Of a DNA stretch of 64,000 bases, positions 36,440 to 48,752 are shown piece after piece. The first letter of the stretch is position 1, and each line of letters opens with the position of its first letter. Origin of the DNA: Welwitschia mirabilis (lineage: Eukaryota; Gnetophyta; Gnetopsida; Welwitschiales); contig JBOZIK010000001.1 of assembly GCA_051453625.1 (NCBI GenBank), forward strand, positions 189,013,313 to 189,077,312, written 5' to 3'. The translations under genes were made by a program, and so were the position numbers. The notes beneath the pieces are model-generated. The model did no database searches. It was not told the origin of the DNA and saw only the letters and a list, made by a program, of their open reading frames with translations.

Positions 36440-39414
36440 ATTTTATTCGAGGTAGACTTTATGTTGTACAATGAAGATATGCATGGATGTCAAAGCATTA
36501 TGGGACCAAGTAAATACATTTATCTCAGATTGCAAAAGAGAGATTAAACTTGATTCTTGTTAAGGGGTAAAATTTTTATTAATGACTAAAAGTTTATTTA
36601 TAATGATTCAGAAAAATGTACTTTAGTTCACTGGATAAGGATTTCAAATTCAAATTTAAGTTTAGATTTTTATTTTCTATTAAATATTCAAGAAGTTTTA
36701 CTATCATCTTAGACTATTATCCAGATGATAGAAGTGAATGACCACTTTCAAAGTATAAAATCTTAGCTCTTCTTAGATCCTAGACTTCTACATAGTTAAT
36801 AGACTTAATATCTCCACTTTCTAGATCAAAATAATCAGTTTCTAGATGGTCAAAAGTAAGTTGATATTCTCAGACTCAATCTCTCTACTTTCAGTTAATT
36901 ATCAAATAAAGTTAATTATGAAGTATTAATCATCTCTCTTCAAGTGGATGGTGCTATAAAATAAAGTTGACTTTATTTATTATTTCATACTCAAATCATT
37001 TCCTAAATCTTTTTTAGCTATATTAAATACTCTTATTAAAAACTTTTTATTTCCTAAATGATACTTCATTAAACTGGTTCTTGTATCTATAATATAATGG
37101 GTAAAAAGATCCACTTAGAAGTAATGAATAACAATCTTTATGTTCAACTTCTATGATAACAACATTAATGGGACAAAAAGATTCTTCAATATGAATGACC
37201 AAATACTTAATCACACCTAATGATTTATTAATAAAGGTATGAGCCAATTCTAAAATAATCTATGTGTGCTCTATTCTATGTTCTAATCCAAGTCTTTGAC
37301 GAATGTATAAGGGAATAATGTTAACACTAGTTTTAATATCAATCAAAGCTTTTTTAATCATTCTATTTTCCACTAAAGTGATACTAACAATTATCGCCCT
37401 TAGATATTTAAAATTTGGACTTTTTTTGTAAAACTAAGTTATTAATGGATTGACCTAAGAATACTTTACTAGAGATGGTTTGATTTTATTTTCTCCTAAT
37501 TAAGTCTTTCCACAACTTATAATACTTAGAATGGTTCTGTAAAAGATTTCAAAATGATAAGTGAATGCTCAAATTTTGAATTAAGACTTTTAAATGATGA
37601 TCAAAGATAGGATTTGTGTTCAATCTATTAAGCCAAAGGGTAGTATATTTTTTATGTGAAGAATTTTTCTTTTTTTTTTTTTACTTAATGAAGAAGGGAA
37701 AGAATGATTTTCTAAAATTTCTATATCCTTTTCTTCATTATTTTTATCACTTTGTGATGTGGAAGCCTTATCCATGGGAGGTTTTATATCATTTCCACTT
37801 CTTATCACCATCTTGTAATCTTTCTTAACTTCATTTTCATAAAGGTTGAATGATAAGTAACCCTTGTGGTCTTTGGTTAAAAAGCATGGTCTATTGCAAA
37901 ATACTCATAAGATTTTCAATGTTTGAGTTTGTTCTATCTTATGTTTTCTCAATTCATCAATATAATTCCTAAGAGGATCACCTTGGTTTTGTAATATGGA
38001 TAAGCTTGCTTAATTATTTGAGTTGTTTGATTAGAAGATTATATTCTTAAATCTTTTTTTAAATGGTTAGAAGTTAGAATTATGTTTTTTAAAACTTTTA
38101 AAGTTAGGTTGTACACTCATCCCAGATTGAAAATTGTTATGATTTTGGGTTTAAGTTTGGTTTTGGATTTAGTTAAAGTTTAAGGAAATTTGATTGAAAG
38201 CACACACTTCCTTATAGATTCTTTCTTTATAAGTTAGAAGTAAAGGATACTCTTTTATAACATGATATTTAGCTTTACACAAATTAAAAGTATGAGTTAC
38301 TACTATACTCTTTTCATTTTCCACCTTTGCACTAAAATAATATCAGTGTAATTTTCTAAAGTTGAGATGAAATACTTAATGAATTTGTTGATTTATTTTT
38401 AGTTCATATATTTTTTTTTCCTTGTTTAACCTTCTTAATATATTTAAGGATCTGACCTACAGTTAAGTTTTTTCTAGATGAGTGTTTAGGCCAAGTTTGA
38501 CTCACTTCTACCAAATTTTTGAACACTTTTCAAGCATTTTCTAAGATAAGGTTTAAAAATTTCCTTCACATGAAAATCAACTAGTTGCTTTGTTTGACTG
38601 TTGAGTCCACTATAAAAGTAGTCTATTAATTCATCTTGAGAAAAAACATCTACAAGGTTCAAATGTAAAGTAATAAAACATCTTTCATAAGTAGAGGCAT
38701 AATCTTCATTAGGTAGCTAATGGAAGTAGGTTACTTCTTTTTTACATTTTCTAATAATGGTTTCACTCATAAATCTTTTAATGAAGGCTTCTTGAGCTTG
38801 ACTCCATGACTTTAAACTTTTATAAGAAATCGTTCTGAACTAAAGTTTACCATTCCCTTTTAAATTGATGAGAAAGATAACCATATAAGTTCTAAACTTA
38901 TTCTTTTTTGTCATTTTTTTTAAAGTAAGCAATAATGATTCTATACTATAAATGTGTCATAAAGAATCTTCATCAAATTCACCAATAAAAATAGGATAAG
39001 CATTTAAGTTTCTAAGTTTAATAACATTACCAAGAAATAAATCAAAAGGTATTTAGATTTCAAATTTATTATTAGAAATTATATTCCTAAGAGTAACATT
39101 TGTATTAGGTTTAATAGATGTAGTCATAGAAGTTCTAATGATAAGAGGTGAATTAGGTGAAGTGATTTACTTTTTCTTTTTTAATAAGCTAGACATGTTT
39201 AGAAATTGAAAACTATTATTAATACAATCTTTCAAAAACTTTTCTCTCACAAAATTTGAATTTGAATAAACAAAGCTAGAAGTTTCTAAAATTTCTAAAT
39301 TTTGTGTATCTTTGTTATGCATACTTGAGTTAATTTTGAGGTTAATCAAATCTTCTTGGATATTTTCCTCTATGAATAACTAATCTTTCTAGTATTTTTT
39401 TTCTTATCATATTT
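36440..39414 (-). pseudogene. Copy C gag and protease
   Basis: Gag starts at about 39414 on the minus strand (MVKYDKKKNT-like, parallel to copy B's 24256 start), with an open piece 39349-39167 and the Asn-rich C-terminal part near 37900-38150. The protease active-site block reads LIDIKTSVN (about 37351-37325): the Gly of the DxG catalytic triad is Lys and the following Ala is Thr, so the enzyme is inactive. The PR-RT linker lies near 37247-36700. Confidence 0.72.
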
Positions 39415-39858
39415 TACCATATATGCTTAGTTTTTGATGCATAAAGTGATGTCTCTGTAGTCATCTAGACAATAGTCTAACTGATAAAAACATAAAAAAC
39501 ACAAAAAACAAAAAATGTAGAAAATAAAAATGTGAAACTCATAGACACAGAAAACACAGATAGTAAATTATCATTCACCTAAGTTATCTGAAGGAAAGAG
39601 GGGGTGATAGAAAAACCCTAAAAGTTTTTGAAAGAATAAAAAGCTAAAAACTCAAGGTAAAGAGACTATTGTTATTGTGAGTCATTTGGATGATGAAGTG
39701 TATAATAAAAATTTCATTGAAGAATAGAAAAATTGAAACTTGTGAGAAGAAAACCTATACTACTATAGATAAAATACAATGCTACTATAGGAAAACATCT
39801 AAACTAAGATTTAAATACTCATCAAAGAAATGACAACTCTCAAACTTCAAGTAGCCTT

Positions 39859-39876
39859 CCCCAGTAATGGCATTAA
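39859..39876 (-). other. Primer-binding site of copy C (decayed)
   Basis: On the minus strand TAATGCCATTACTGGGGA, comparable to the Athila/Tat PBS and to copy B's 23778-23795. It carries a different set of G-to-A and C-to-T changes. Confidence 0.6.
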
Positions 39877-39881
39877 GACGT

Positions 39882-40888
39882 TGTTGTGTGTATTTGTATA
39901 AATGACTTAAGCTTAATAGGATCTTTTCATTCATAAATAAAATAGATATGTGCATAACATAATACATTAATATAGACAGGAGTTAAACCAAATGTCATTG
40001 AAGTACTAGGCTAAAAAAATAAATTCAATTTCTATAAGAAACACTTTATATTTAATAGAAATAAATTGTAATACAAGAAAGCACCATGCAATGCACTTAT
40101 ATAAAGTTAATTCAAAGGAAAAAAATAGTAATGCACCTAAACTAATAATGCTCAATCTTAACAACATTATCCTCATAACCTATATCACTTAAAAAACTAT
40201 ATCCTCATAACCTATATCACTTAAAACCTATCATTGAATTAGGAAAAACATAAGCTATAAGGAATAAGAAAAAACAAGTATAGAAAAAGGAAACATGAGC
40301 CTTTGTATTAATCAAACCACATTTATGTTATGAAGTAGCCTTACCTCAATGAAGGAATCATAGTATAACATCAAGAAAGACATTTTTTTTGCAACTATGA
40401 GGATGAATCTCAAGCTCTTTGATATCTTATCATGAAAATTTTTAGTATGAACAAAGACAAGATAGAGTCAAGGATGGAATTAATACTTATTGACATAAAG
40501 CACATAACAAGAAAATAGATAGACAGGCGTGGGTACAACCCTAGTAGCCACATTAAAAGCATATATAAATAAGTGATAGGTATTAGATAAATATTGAGTA
40601 AAACATTAGAATAGATGTTATTTACTGATCATTTAGATGATATAGGGGACGATGCCATCTCATAAATAATCCATCTCACTATCAAATTGATCATAATTAG
40701 CATCCACATTGGCCTTAACTATTTTGTTGTTTATGCTATCATTTAGATGATTAGATGGATTATGGGATTTAACAAGTATTTCTTTAATGCATCAACCTCA
40801 TTGTTTGTAGGAAATTTATCTTAGAAATAAAAAGTATTAAGAGCTACTTTAAACACTGCAAAATATCATGGAGATTACATGTTTTTAT
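39882..40888 (-). repeat. 5' LTR of copy C, PBS-side part
   Basis: About 1.0 kb of LTR, aligned with copies A and B. It ends at 40888 where the copia-1 LTR starts (TGTTAG at 40889). The remaining 116 bases lie beyond copia-1 at 48753-48868. Confidence 0.75.
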
Positions 40889-43047
40889 TGTTAGATTATA
40901 TTTGCCAATTAATGTCAAACCGATTTCTCTAGTGTAATGAAAATTTGTTAGATATTATGTACAAATGAGTTTAAGTTATGCAAGTGAAATATTTGGATCA
41001 AAATTTATGAAAGAAACTACTTAGTTATGTTTACCTCTAGTGGGGGTCGATTGAATCCTAGAGGGATCAACCGCACCTAAAGTAGATGCAAAGAAATGAA
41101 CTGAACCTAGAAGGGTTGATCAGATTATGAAGAAGTCAACTAGACCTATGATCCTAAGAGCTAGTATCCCTAAACCAAATGAAAATGGATTGATCGAATA
41201 TTCATGGGGTTGACTAGATTTGAGGAGCTGACAGTCAAGTCCCAGATTAAGAGGAAAGGGGTCAACTAGATTTCTCATGGGGTCAATTAGATTTAAGAAG
41301 CTAATAGTTCATAGTTCCAGATCGAGAGATAAGGGGTTGACCGGACCCAGTATGGGATCAGTTGAGTTCTTATGGGGTCAACCAATTATTTATGGGATTG
41401 ACTGGATTGTATGAAAAAGTAAATCTTGTAGATAGTATGTATCCATTACCTAACTGTTATGTAGCTGTTTTCTAGTTATTTATAGCCATTAGAGTGTAAT
41501 TAAATTGTATTAAATGCTAGTAACCCTCTATTATAAATACCTAGATAAGAGAGGACCTAGAGATCTTTTGGTAAACTAGCATATTCATTATGGATCTGAA
41601 AAATCAAGTGGCATATTTCATTGAAACATCTTTTGTATTTATTCATATCTGATTGAGGAGATCTATTCTTAGAAAAAGGACTCCACTCAGAATCAGATCT
41701 AAGGACTTCATCATTGTATTCATTTAAATAAGAGTTCCATTATTTGTACTAATACTAAACAAGTGATATTAGAGCTATCAAGGCTTTATTGCATCACTTC
41801 TANNNNNNNNNNNNNNNNNNNNNNNNNNNNNNNNNNNNNNNNNNNNNNNNNNNNNNNNNNNNNNNNNNNNNNNNNNNNNNNNNNNNNNNNNNNNNNNNNN
41901 NNNNNNNNNNNNNNNNNNNNNNNNNNNNNNNNNNNNNNNNNNNNNNNNNNNNNNNNNNNNNNNNNNNNNNNNNNNNNNNNNNNNNNNNNNNNNNNNNNNN
42001 NNNNNNNNNNNNNNNNNNNNNNNNNNNNNNNNNNNNNNNNNNNNNNNNNNNNNNNNNNNNNNNNNNNNNNNNNNNNNNNNNNNNNNNNNNNNNNNNNNNN
42101 NNNNNNNNNNNNNNNNNNNNNNNNNNNNNNNNNNNNNNNNNNNNNNNNNNNNNNNNNNNNNNNNNNNNNNNNNNNNNNNNNNNNNNNNNNNNNNNNNNNN
42201 NNNNNNNNNNNNNNNNNNNNNNNNNNNNNNNNNNNNNNNNNNNNNNNNNNNNNNNNNNNNNNNNNNNNNNNNNNNNNNNNNNNNNNNNNNNNNNNNNNNN
42301 NNNNNNNNNNNNNNNNNNNNNNNNNNNNNNNNNNNNNNNNNNNNNNNNNNNNNNNNNNNNNNNNNNNNNNNNNNNNNNNNNNNNNNNNNNNNNNNNNNNN
42401 NNNNNNNNNNNNNNNNNNNNNNNNNNNNNNNNNNNNNNNNNNNNNNNNNNNNNNNNNNNNNNNNNNNNNNNNNNNNNNNNNNNNNNNNNNNNNNNNNNNN
42501 NNNNNNNNNNNNNNNNNNNNNNNNNNNNNNNNNNNNNNNNNNNNNNNNNNNNNNNNNNNNNNNNNNNNNNNNNNNNNNNNNNNNNNNNNNNNNGTGATAT
42601 TAGAGCTATCAAGGCTTTATTGCATCACTTCTATTTGTCTTCAAAGGTTGAGACTTAGCCTATAAAAGTCTGTTATCAAAGGTTGAGACTTAGCCTACAA
42701 AAGTTCAGTGTTAAGATTGAGACTTAGCCTATAAAAGTTAGCTTGTAAGGATAAATAGGTGAGCTGGGTAAAACTTGTGAAGTAATAGATATTTGAGATC
42801 AAGCTTGGGAGAAGTTGATCATTGAGAGTAAAGTAGGCGAGTTCTCGAACCACTATAAGTCCTGCGTGTATCCAAACTAGTAGTTTTTGTTTTATGTTTT
42901 ACATTCTATTTTTCATTCTTGTATGCACAGTTTTGATTTTATTATTTATTTATATGCAATTTGTGATTAGATTTTTTAAGTTATTTTGAGCTTAAGTTTT
43001 TTAAAAGAACCTATTCACTCCTCCTCTAGTGTTCTCAATCCTATCAT
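40889..43047 (+). repeat. 5' LTR of copia-1
   Basis: Starts TGTTAGATTATA, ends CTCAATCCTATCA. About 1.33 kb once the N run and its duplicated flank are removed, close to the 3' LTR (1.34 kb). TATAAATA at 41532-41539 is a likely TATA box. About twelve degenerate GGTCGACCGGA-like motifs lie at 41045-41406. Confidence 0.82.
41763..42633. other. Assembly gap (41803-42593) with duplicated flanks
   Basis: 791 N. The 40 bases before it (41763-41802) recur identically right after it (42594-42633). The 3' LTR of the same element runs straight through the corresponding place (about 48292-48345) with no insert, so the gap is almost certainly spurious. Confidence 0.88.
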
Positions 43048-43048
43048 T

Positions 43049-43063
43049 TCGTATGAGATCTTA
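43049..43063 (+). other. Decayed initiator-Met tRNA primer-binding site of copia-1
   Basis: TTCGTATGAGATCTT follows the LTR end by one base and resembles TTGGTATCAGAGCTT, the usual plant copia PBS. Copia-2 has a better-preserved version. Confidence 0.55.
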
Positions 43064-43112
43064 GGTTAGTCTTTGAGATATTTTTATAGATCTAGACTTA
43101 AAAAACCTAAAA

Positions 43113-44490
43113 ATGAGTAACCCAACTGATGGATTTTTAACTGGTCATCAACTCATGTTCGATGGTTTAAACTATTCCTATTGAAAAGCCAAGATGAGGA
43201 TTTTTCTTAGATTCCTAGATGCCAATGTAGAATACGTCATTTACAAAGGTCATACTATGCCTATAATAGCTTAAATAGATGCAAATGAAAATACTATTTT
43301 GGATCCCCAGATAAAACAAAATTCACAATAGATACTGTGATCTTAATGCTATTTTTTATGCAATGTGTGTAGATGAATTTAAAAGAATTGTAAACTGTAA
43401 CCATGCAAAAGAAGCTTGGCATATTTTGGAAGTTACACATGAAGAAACATCCACTATTAAACAAGTAAAATTGCAAATTTTAATTTTATATTTGAAGACA
43501 TTTATATGGATGATGAAGAAACGTTGCAAAAATTTTTTGCTAGACTTATAGATAAAGTAAAATCAATGGCAAGCCTTAAAGAATGCATGGAAGAAAGCTA
43601 AGTGATAAGAAAAGTATTGAAATCCCTACCTAAGAGATTTGAACCGAAGGTAACAGCCATCAAAGAAAGAAAAAATATCAGTGCAATGGAATTAGAAGAA
43701 CTTCAAGGTAACCTTCAAACCTATAAACTTAAATTTACTAAAGATAAAAGAAAAAGTATTACTTTGAAATGTGTGTAGGAGGATCACAAATTTAATAGAT
43801 TAGATGAAGAACTTGACAATGATGAAGTGCCTCTTCTAGCCAAGCATTTCAAAATATTTTTCTATAGGAAAAAGGAAGGATAACTAAGTAGGAATCCAAG
43901 GAAATGCAATCCAAAGTAAAAAAGAGAACAAGATAAGGGAAATAAAATCTAGTGCTATTCATGTAAAGGATTTGAACATATGACCAATGAATGTCCCAAC
44001 ACTAGAAAAGAAAGTAAAAAGCCTAAAAACACCTCATTGATGACAACTTAGGATAATGAAGACGATGAAGACAAAGAAAACTACTTAGATCATGGATCAG
44101 ATAGAGAAAAGAGATTATCTTTTATGGCTCTAGTATTATCTCTCAAGAATGTGCCTAGTACCTTAACATTAGATGACTTAGATATGATTGATGAAGAGAA
44201 AGATGAGTTAGAAGAAATCTGTTAAGAGTTATATGAAGAATATAAAAAGCTCACCAAAAAGATCAATGAGTTAAATAGAATGGTGAAGACCATTACAACA
44301 AAAAAGAAGGAAGTGAAAGAGAAGTACAAAGTACTCAAAGCTGATAACTTCAAGTTCATTACTTAGGTAAATGATCTTTCATTCTTTGAAAATAAGTTTT
44401 ATGGTAGTTTATCAAAACTAGAACAAATGCTTGGAATACGAAAGCAAAATGGAGACAAATCAAGTATTGGTTTTGAATTACAAATTTCAT
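43113..44490 (+). pseudogene. Copia-1 gag
   Basis: Starts MSNPTDGFLTGHQLMFDGLN at 43113, then a decayed YWKAKMRIF-type copia gag motif (Trp codon changed). A capsid region follows with an open frame 43363-43551 (ACNHAKEAWHILEVTHE-like), then lysine-rich sequence. The CCHC zinc knuckle CYSCKGFEHMTNEC is intact at 43953-43994 and would bind element RNA. A charged coiled-coil-like stretch follows to about 44440. Stops at several Gln and Trp positions. Confidence 0.8.
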
Positions 44491-44519
44491 GAAAATAGAT
44501 AATCCAAATAAGTAAGTTT

Positions 44520-45236
44520 GTGTCCAATATCTTATATAATTTTTGTGGTAGACTTAGTCATTTTAAACTATTTTGTAAATTTAGATATATGATGTTTACT
44601 TATAAATATGTGAATTCTTTATTGTTTAAATTTATTCTTAAGAATTATATACCATCTAAATCAAATAAGACTAAGTGGGTTAAAGCTAATAATCTCCAAA
44701 TCTTTGTGCCAAAGATAAATTATAAAGAATCTCATGTGAAAAGTTAGTATCTAGATAGCAGTTGTTCAATGCATATGACAGGAGATAAATCAAGTTTTCA
44801 AAGGTTAAAGAGCATAAATGATGGAGAAGTCATTTTTAAAAATAATCAAATAGTAAAAATAGAAGGTATAGGAAGCATTAAAGGAGGTATATCATGTAAT
44901 CTCAATAATGTACTTTATGTGGATGGTTTACAATACAATTTATTTAGTGTTAGTCAACTGTGTGACAAACAAAATAGAATAATCTTTGATAAATTTAAAT
45001 GTATAGTTGAGAATAAGAAAACAAATGCTGTTATTTTCTATGTAAAACATGTTGATAATTCTTGTAGATTAGCTGTTAAAACTCTTGATCAATCAATACA
45101 TGAAAATAAACATTTTAGAAAAGATAATGACAAAATTAAATGTTTTTCTATCAAATATGGTTTAAACTCTATTTTTTATAATCATTTTATCTCTCATAAA
45201 AATGATCTAGAGTTTGGTACACCATTTCTTAGCTAA
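44520..45236 (+). pseudogene. Copia-1 protease region, truncated
   Basis: The motif YLDSSCSMHMTGDKSSF (44746-44796) is the copia protease active site with DSS in place of DSG or DTG. The frame 44769-45236 is open for 155 codons, with the SIRE-type continuation IEGIGSIKGG, NVLYVDGLQYNLFSVSQLCD and IIFDKFKCIV. Coding then ends at TAA 45234-45236, before any integrase zinc finger or core. The same truncation appears in copia-2, so it predates both insertions. Confidence 0.78.
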
Positions 45237-45601
45237 TTGTAGGGTGATCGACTAGATCTATAATTTAATTGACTAGATGTGATTGGTCAACCGGCCTAAA
45301 AGCTTGGTTGCCAAGACCTCTTCTAGTACTGTAAACCCATGTCTCGAGGGGTCGACTAAATGTTTGAGTGGTCAACTAGACCTAATAGATTACAGTGTGG
45401 AAGTATAGTCAATAGACCTAATCTCTTTTTAAAATCCACCCTATTTTCTTCAATATATAAAAGAATCAGAATCCTAAATGATCTTCATTTTAATCTAGTA
45501 CCTCTAAGTCTTCAAGTCTAATGAGTTTTTTTAAGATTAAGAGAGATTTGTAGCCAGATCTAGTGATTTTCTTAATTTTTCTTTCCTTCAAAAGTCTTAG
45601 A
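45237..45601 (+). other. Spacer with GGTCGACC-like motifs before ORF X
   Basis: Noncoding. Carries about five degenerate copies of the motif that fills the LTRs (for example near 45247, 45285, 45349 and 45370). It may act as the leader or promoter region for ORF X. Confidence 0.5.
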
Positions 45602-46474
45602 ATGGCATCCAGCTCTTTCAAGAGAGGCTCAAAGAAAGGTTCTTTAAGGAAACCTAGCTACTTCTTTTATGAAATGTATAAAGAAGCCTTGGACAAGTTC
45701 TATGAGAAGTTTGAAAAGAACGTTGTATACCAAGAGTGGTCTGTAGACTCATCTTAGCTTATAGAGCTAAGAGATATTATTCAGCTCTTACAAGATCAAG
45801 ATATAGACCATTTCTTAGTTTTTTTAGGTCTTGCATATCCTTTTCTTACTAAAATGTTTACTATAATGCTTTTTTTAATTATGATAGCAAGACTCTAGAA
45901 ATCTTAGTTTTGGGTAGAAGGATAAGAGTGACAGCAGACCTCATTTCTGAGTTGACTAATCTTCTCTAGGGAAACTATGAGGAATTTTGGCCTCTGATAG
46001 ATACAATGGAAGACAAGCTAGTAGTTACTAGGGAGATTTGCAATAAAATGCATTCTTGAAAGCACATTATTTCTACATCTCTGTTAAATCTAAAATATCA
46101 CTTTAATAATTTGATCTTTACTTATAATTTTCTTCCTTTAACTAGCCATCATGATGAGGCCTCTAGCTACAGGGCATATTTGATGTATTTAGTAGGTACT
46201 GAGCATTCTATTGACACTCCCGCTATAATATTGAAAAATATGACTTCATAGTTGAATTACCATAGAACTATGGCTCTACCCTACTCTGTACTCATCATTA
46301 AAATTTGTTACCATTTCCATGTTAATCTGCATTCTTCTTTAAAAACTTTTCAGCTCTTGTCATCCATTGGATGTGTGACTTTATCTCACATGCATATCTT
46401 TGCTCCTTTGAAGAAATCCCCTTCTAGAACCCCAAAGGTAACATCTCCAAATGAGACTCTTTCATATTTGAAAT
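45602..46474 (+). pseudogene. ORF X of copia-1 (possible 'putative plant transposon protein')
   Basis: Starts MASSSFKRGSKKGS at 45602, open to TAG 45755-45757, then continues through stops and at least one frameshift. Conserved blocks shared with the copia-2 copy: YDSKTLEIL, GNYEEF, LIFTYNFLPL, SHHDEAS, AYLMYLVGTEHSID, IILKNM, then the open piece 46252 on, with CVTLSHMHIFAPLKK and SPNETLSYLK. The layout (an early FY/YDSK block, then S-H-x-x-x-A-x-x-Y-A-Y-L-M-Y) resembles the plant 'putative plant transposon protein' family as I remember it. Function unknown. The C-terminus is hidden by the N run. Not a copia pol domain. Confidence 0.6.
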
Positions 46475-47081
46475 NNNNNNNNNNNNNNNNNNNNNNNNNN
46501 NNNNNNNNNNNNNNNNNNNNNNNNNNNNNNNNNNNNNNNNNNNNNNNNNNNNNNNNNNNNNNNNNNNNNNNNNNNNNNNNNNNNNNNNNNNNNNNNNNNN
46601 NNNNNNNNNNNNNNNNNNNNNNNNNNNNNNNNNNNNNNNNNNNNNNNNNNNNNNNNNNNNNNNNNNNNNNNNNNNNNNNNNNNNNNNNNNNNNNNNNNNN
46701 NNNNNNNNNNNNNNNNNNNNNNNNNNNNNNNNNNNNNNNNNNNNNNNNNNNNNNNNNNNNNNNNNNNNNNNNNNNNNNNNNNNNNNNNNNNNNNNNNNNN
46801 NNNNNNNNNNNNNNNNNNNNNNNNNNNNNNNNNNNNNNNNNNNNNNNNNNNNNNNNNNNNNNNNNNNNNNNNNNNNNNNNNNNNNNNNNNNNNNNNNNNN
46901 NNNNNNNNNNNNNNNNNNNNNNNNNNNNNNNNNNNNNNNNNNNNNNNNNNNNNNNNNNNNNNNNNNNNNNNNNNNNNNNNNNNNNNNNNNNNNNNNNNNN
47001 NNNNNNNNNNNNNNNNNNNNNNNNNNNNNNNNNNNNNNNNNNNNNNNNNNNNNNNNNNNNNNNNNNNNNNNNNNNNNNNNN
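46475..47081. other. Assembly gap of 607 N
   Basis: Hides the ORF X C-terminus. In copia-2 the matching interval is only about 100-150 bases, so the gap is oversized or covers an extra insertion. No obvious flank duplication. Confidence 0.85.
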
Positions 47082-47411
47082 TATCATTATTTATCATTTG
47101 GTATAAACATAGGAGGAAAAAATATGTTTATTAGCTATGCCTAAATACGATTGTTATTTTATTTACCATTGATGTCAAAGGGGAAGAGAAGATGTAGTGC
47201 TTTCAATATGCTCTTTTTCTTGTAGTTTTTGAAGATTTTGTGCTATTTAGTTAAATGGGGAGAAAATATTACCTATCTTACTATTTACTTACATATGTAT
47301 ATGTCTTGATGTAAAGGAGAGCTTTTTGATTTTTTAAACATGTTTAGTAAATGAGTTTAAATTATTTAAATCTTTGAAATCATTATTGTTTGCCATCAAT
47401 GTCAAAGGGGT
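47082..47411 (+). other. 3' internal region of copia-1 with two polypurine-like tracts
   Basis: CATTGATGTCAAAGGGGAAG near 47167-47186 and CATCAATGTCAAAGGGG at 47394-47410 are two versions of one polypurine-tract block. The second abuts the LTR. Copia-2 has the same pair. Confidence 0.6.
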
Positions 47412-48752
47412 ATATAGATTATATCTGTCAGTTTATTTCAAACTAATTCCTCTGATGTAGTGCAAATTTATTAGCTATTGTATGAAGATGAGTTTGAGTT
47501 ATGCAGGTGAAAGATTTGGACCAAAATACATGAAAGAAACTACTTAATTATGTTTACTTTCAGTGGGGATCAATGGATCCTAGAGGGATCGACCGCACCT
47601 AAAGCAGACACAAAATAAATTAACTAAATCTAAAGGGGTTGACTAGATTATAAAGGGATCAACTAGACTTGTGATCCTTAGAGCTAATATCCTTAAACTA
47701 AATGGAAAGGGATTGACTGGATATTCATGGGATCGATCGGATTTGAGGAGTTGACAATCAAGTCCCAGACCGAGAGAAAATGGGTCAGTTGGATTTCTTA
47801 TAAAATCAACTAGATTTAAAAAGCTAACAATCCATAGTTCCAGACTAAGAGACAAGGGGTTGATCAGACCCAGGATGGGGTCGACTGAGTTCTTATGGGG
47901 TTGACTAGATATTTGTGGGTTGACCGAATGGTATAGAAAAGTAAATATTATAAATGTCATGTATCTATCACCTACCCATTACCTAGCTATTTTCTAGTCA
48001 TTTATAGTTAGTGGAGACGTAATGCAATTGTATTAAATTTTGGTAACTCTACATTATAAATACTTAGGTAAGAGATGACCTAGAGATCTTTTAGAACTTT
48101 TCAAAATCGACATATTCATTATGAATATAAAATATTAAGTAGCATATTTCATTGAAACATCTTTTGTAATGGTTCACATCTAATTGAGAAGATCTATTCT
48201 TAGAAAAGGACTTCACCTAGAATCATATCTAAGGAATTTGTCATTGTATTCATTTGGAGGAGAGCTTCATTCTTTTAACTAATACTGAATAAGTAATATC
48301 AAAGCTATTAAAGCTTTATTACATCACTTCTATTTGTCTTCAAAGGTTGAGACTTAGCCTACAAAATTCTGTTATCAAAGGTTAAGACTTATCCTATAAA
48401 AGTCCATTATTAATGCTAAGACTTAGCATGTAAAAGTTAGCTTGTAAGGGTTAACAAGTAAGCTTGGTAAAAACTTTAAAGTAACAAAGTTCTGAGATCA
48501 ATCTTGGGAGAAGCTGATCATCGAGATTGGAGTAGGGGAGTTTTCAAACCATTATAAATCCTGCGTGCGTCTAAACTGGTAGTTTCTATTTTATGTTTTA
48601 CATTCTGTTTTTCATTCCTTATACGCACAATCTTGATTTCCTTATTTGTTTATATGTAATTTGTGATTATATTTTTTTAAGTTTTTTTGAGCTTAATTTT
48701 TTTGAAAGAACCTATTCACCTCCACCCCCCTTTAGAGTTCTTAATCCTATCA
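47412..48752 (+). repeat. 3' LTR of copia-1
   Basis: About 1.34 kb, similar along its length to 40889-43047. Start decayed (ATATAGATT for TGTTAGATT); ends CTTAATCCTATCA. TATAAATA at 48055-48062. Followed by the TTTGT target duplicate and the rest of copy C's LTR. Confidence 0.82.

Larger units (their letters stand above)
40889..48752 (+). mobile_element. Copia-1: non-autonomous SIRE-like Ty1/copia element with ORF X
   Basis: Complete insertion: LTRs at both ends (TG...CA form, the 3' LTR start decayed), PBS-like site, gag, truncated protease, spacer, ORF X, polypurine tracts. Flanks TTTAT (40884-40888) and TTTGT (48753-48757) form a 5-base target-site duplication with one transition. The host LTR is continuous across this point in copies A and B. 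Integrase, RT and RNase H are absent; ORF X occupies the place after the protease. Copia-2 (minus strand, 56992-63760) has the same plan. Confidence 0.85.

Noticed and set aside
41763-42665. Open frames of 270-300 codons
   Set aside because: Drawn through 791 N inside a copia LTR; not coding.
46252-47106. 284-codon frame and minus-strand frames of 211-233 codons
   Set aside because: Only the first 74 or so codons of the + frame are real (ORF X); the remainder is N, and the minus frames are shadows.
47643-47960. 105-codon minus-strand frame in the copia-1 3' LTR
   Set aside because: Arises from the GGTCGACC-like motif array; the matching frame is not kept in the other three LTRs.
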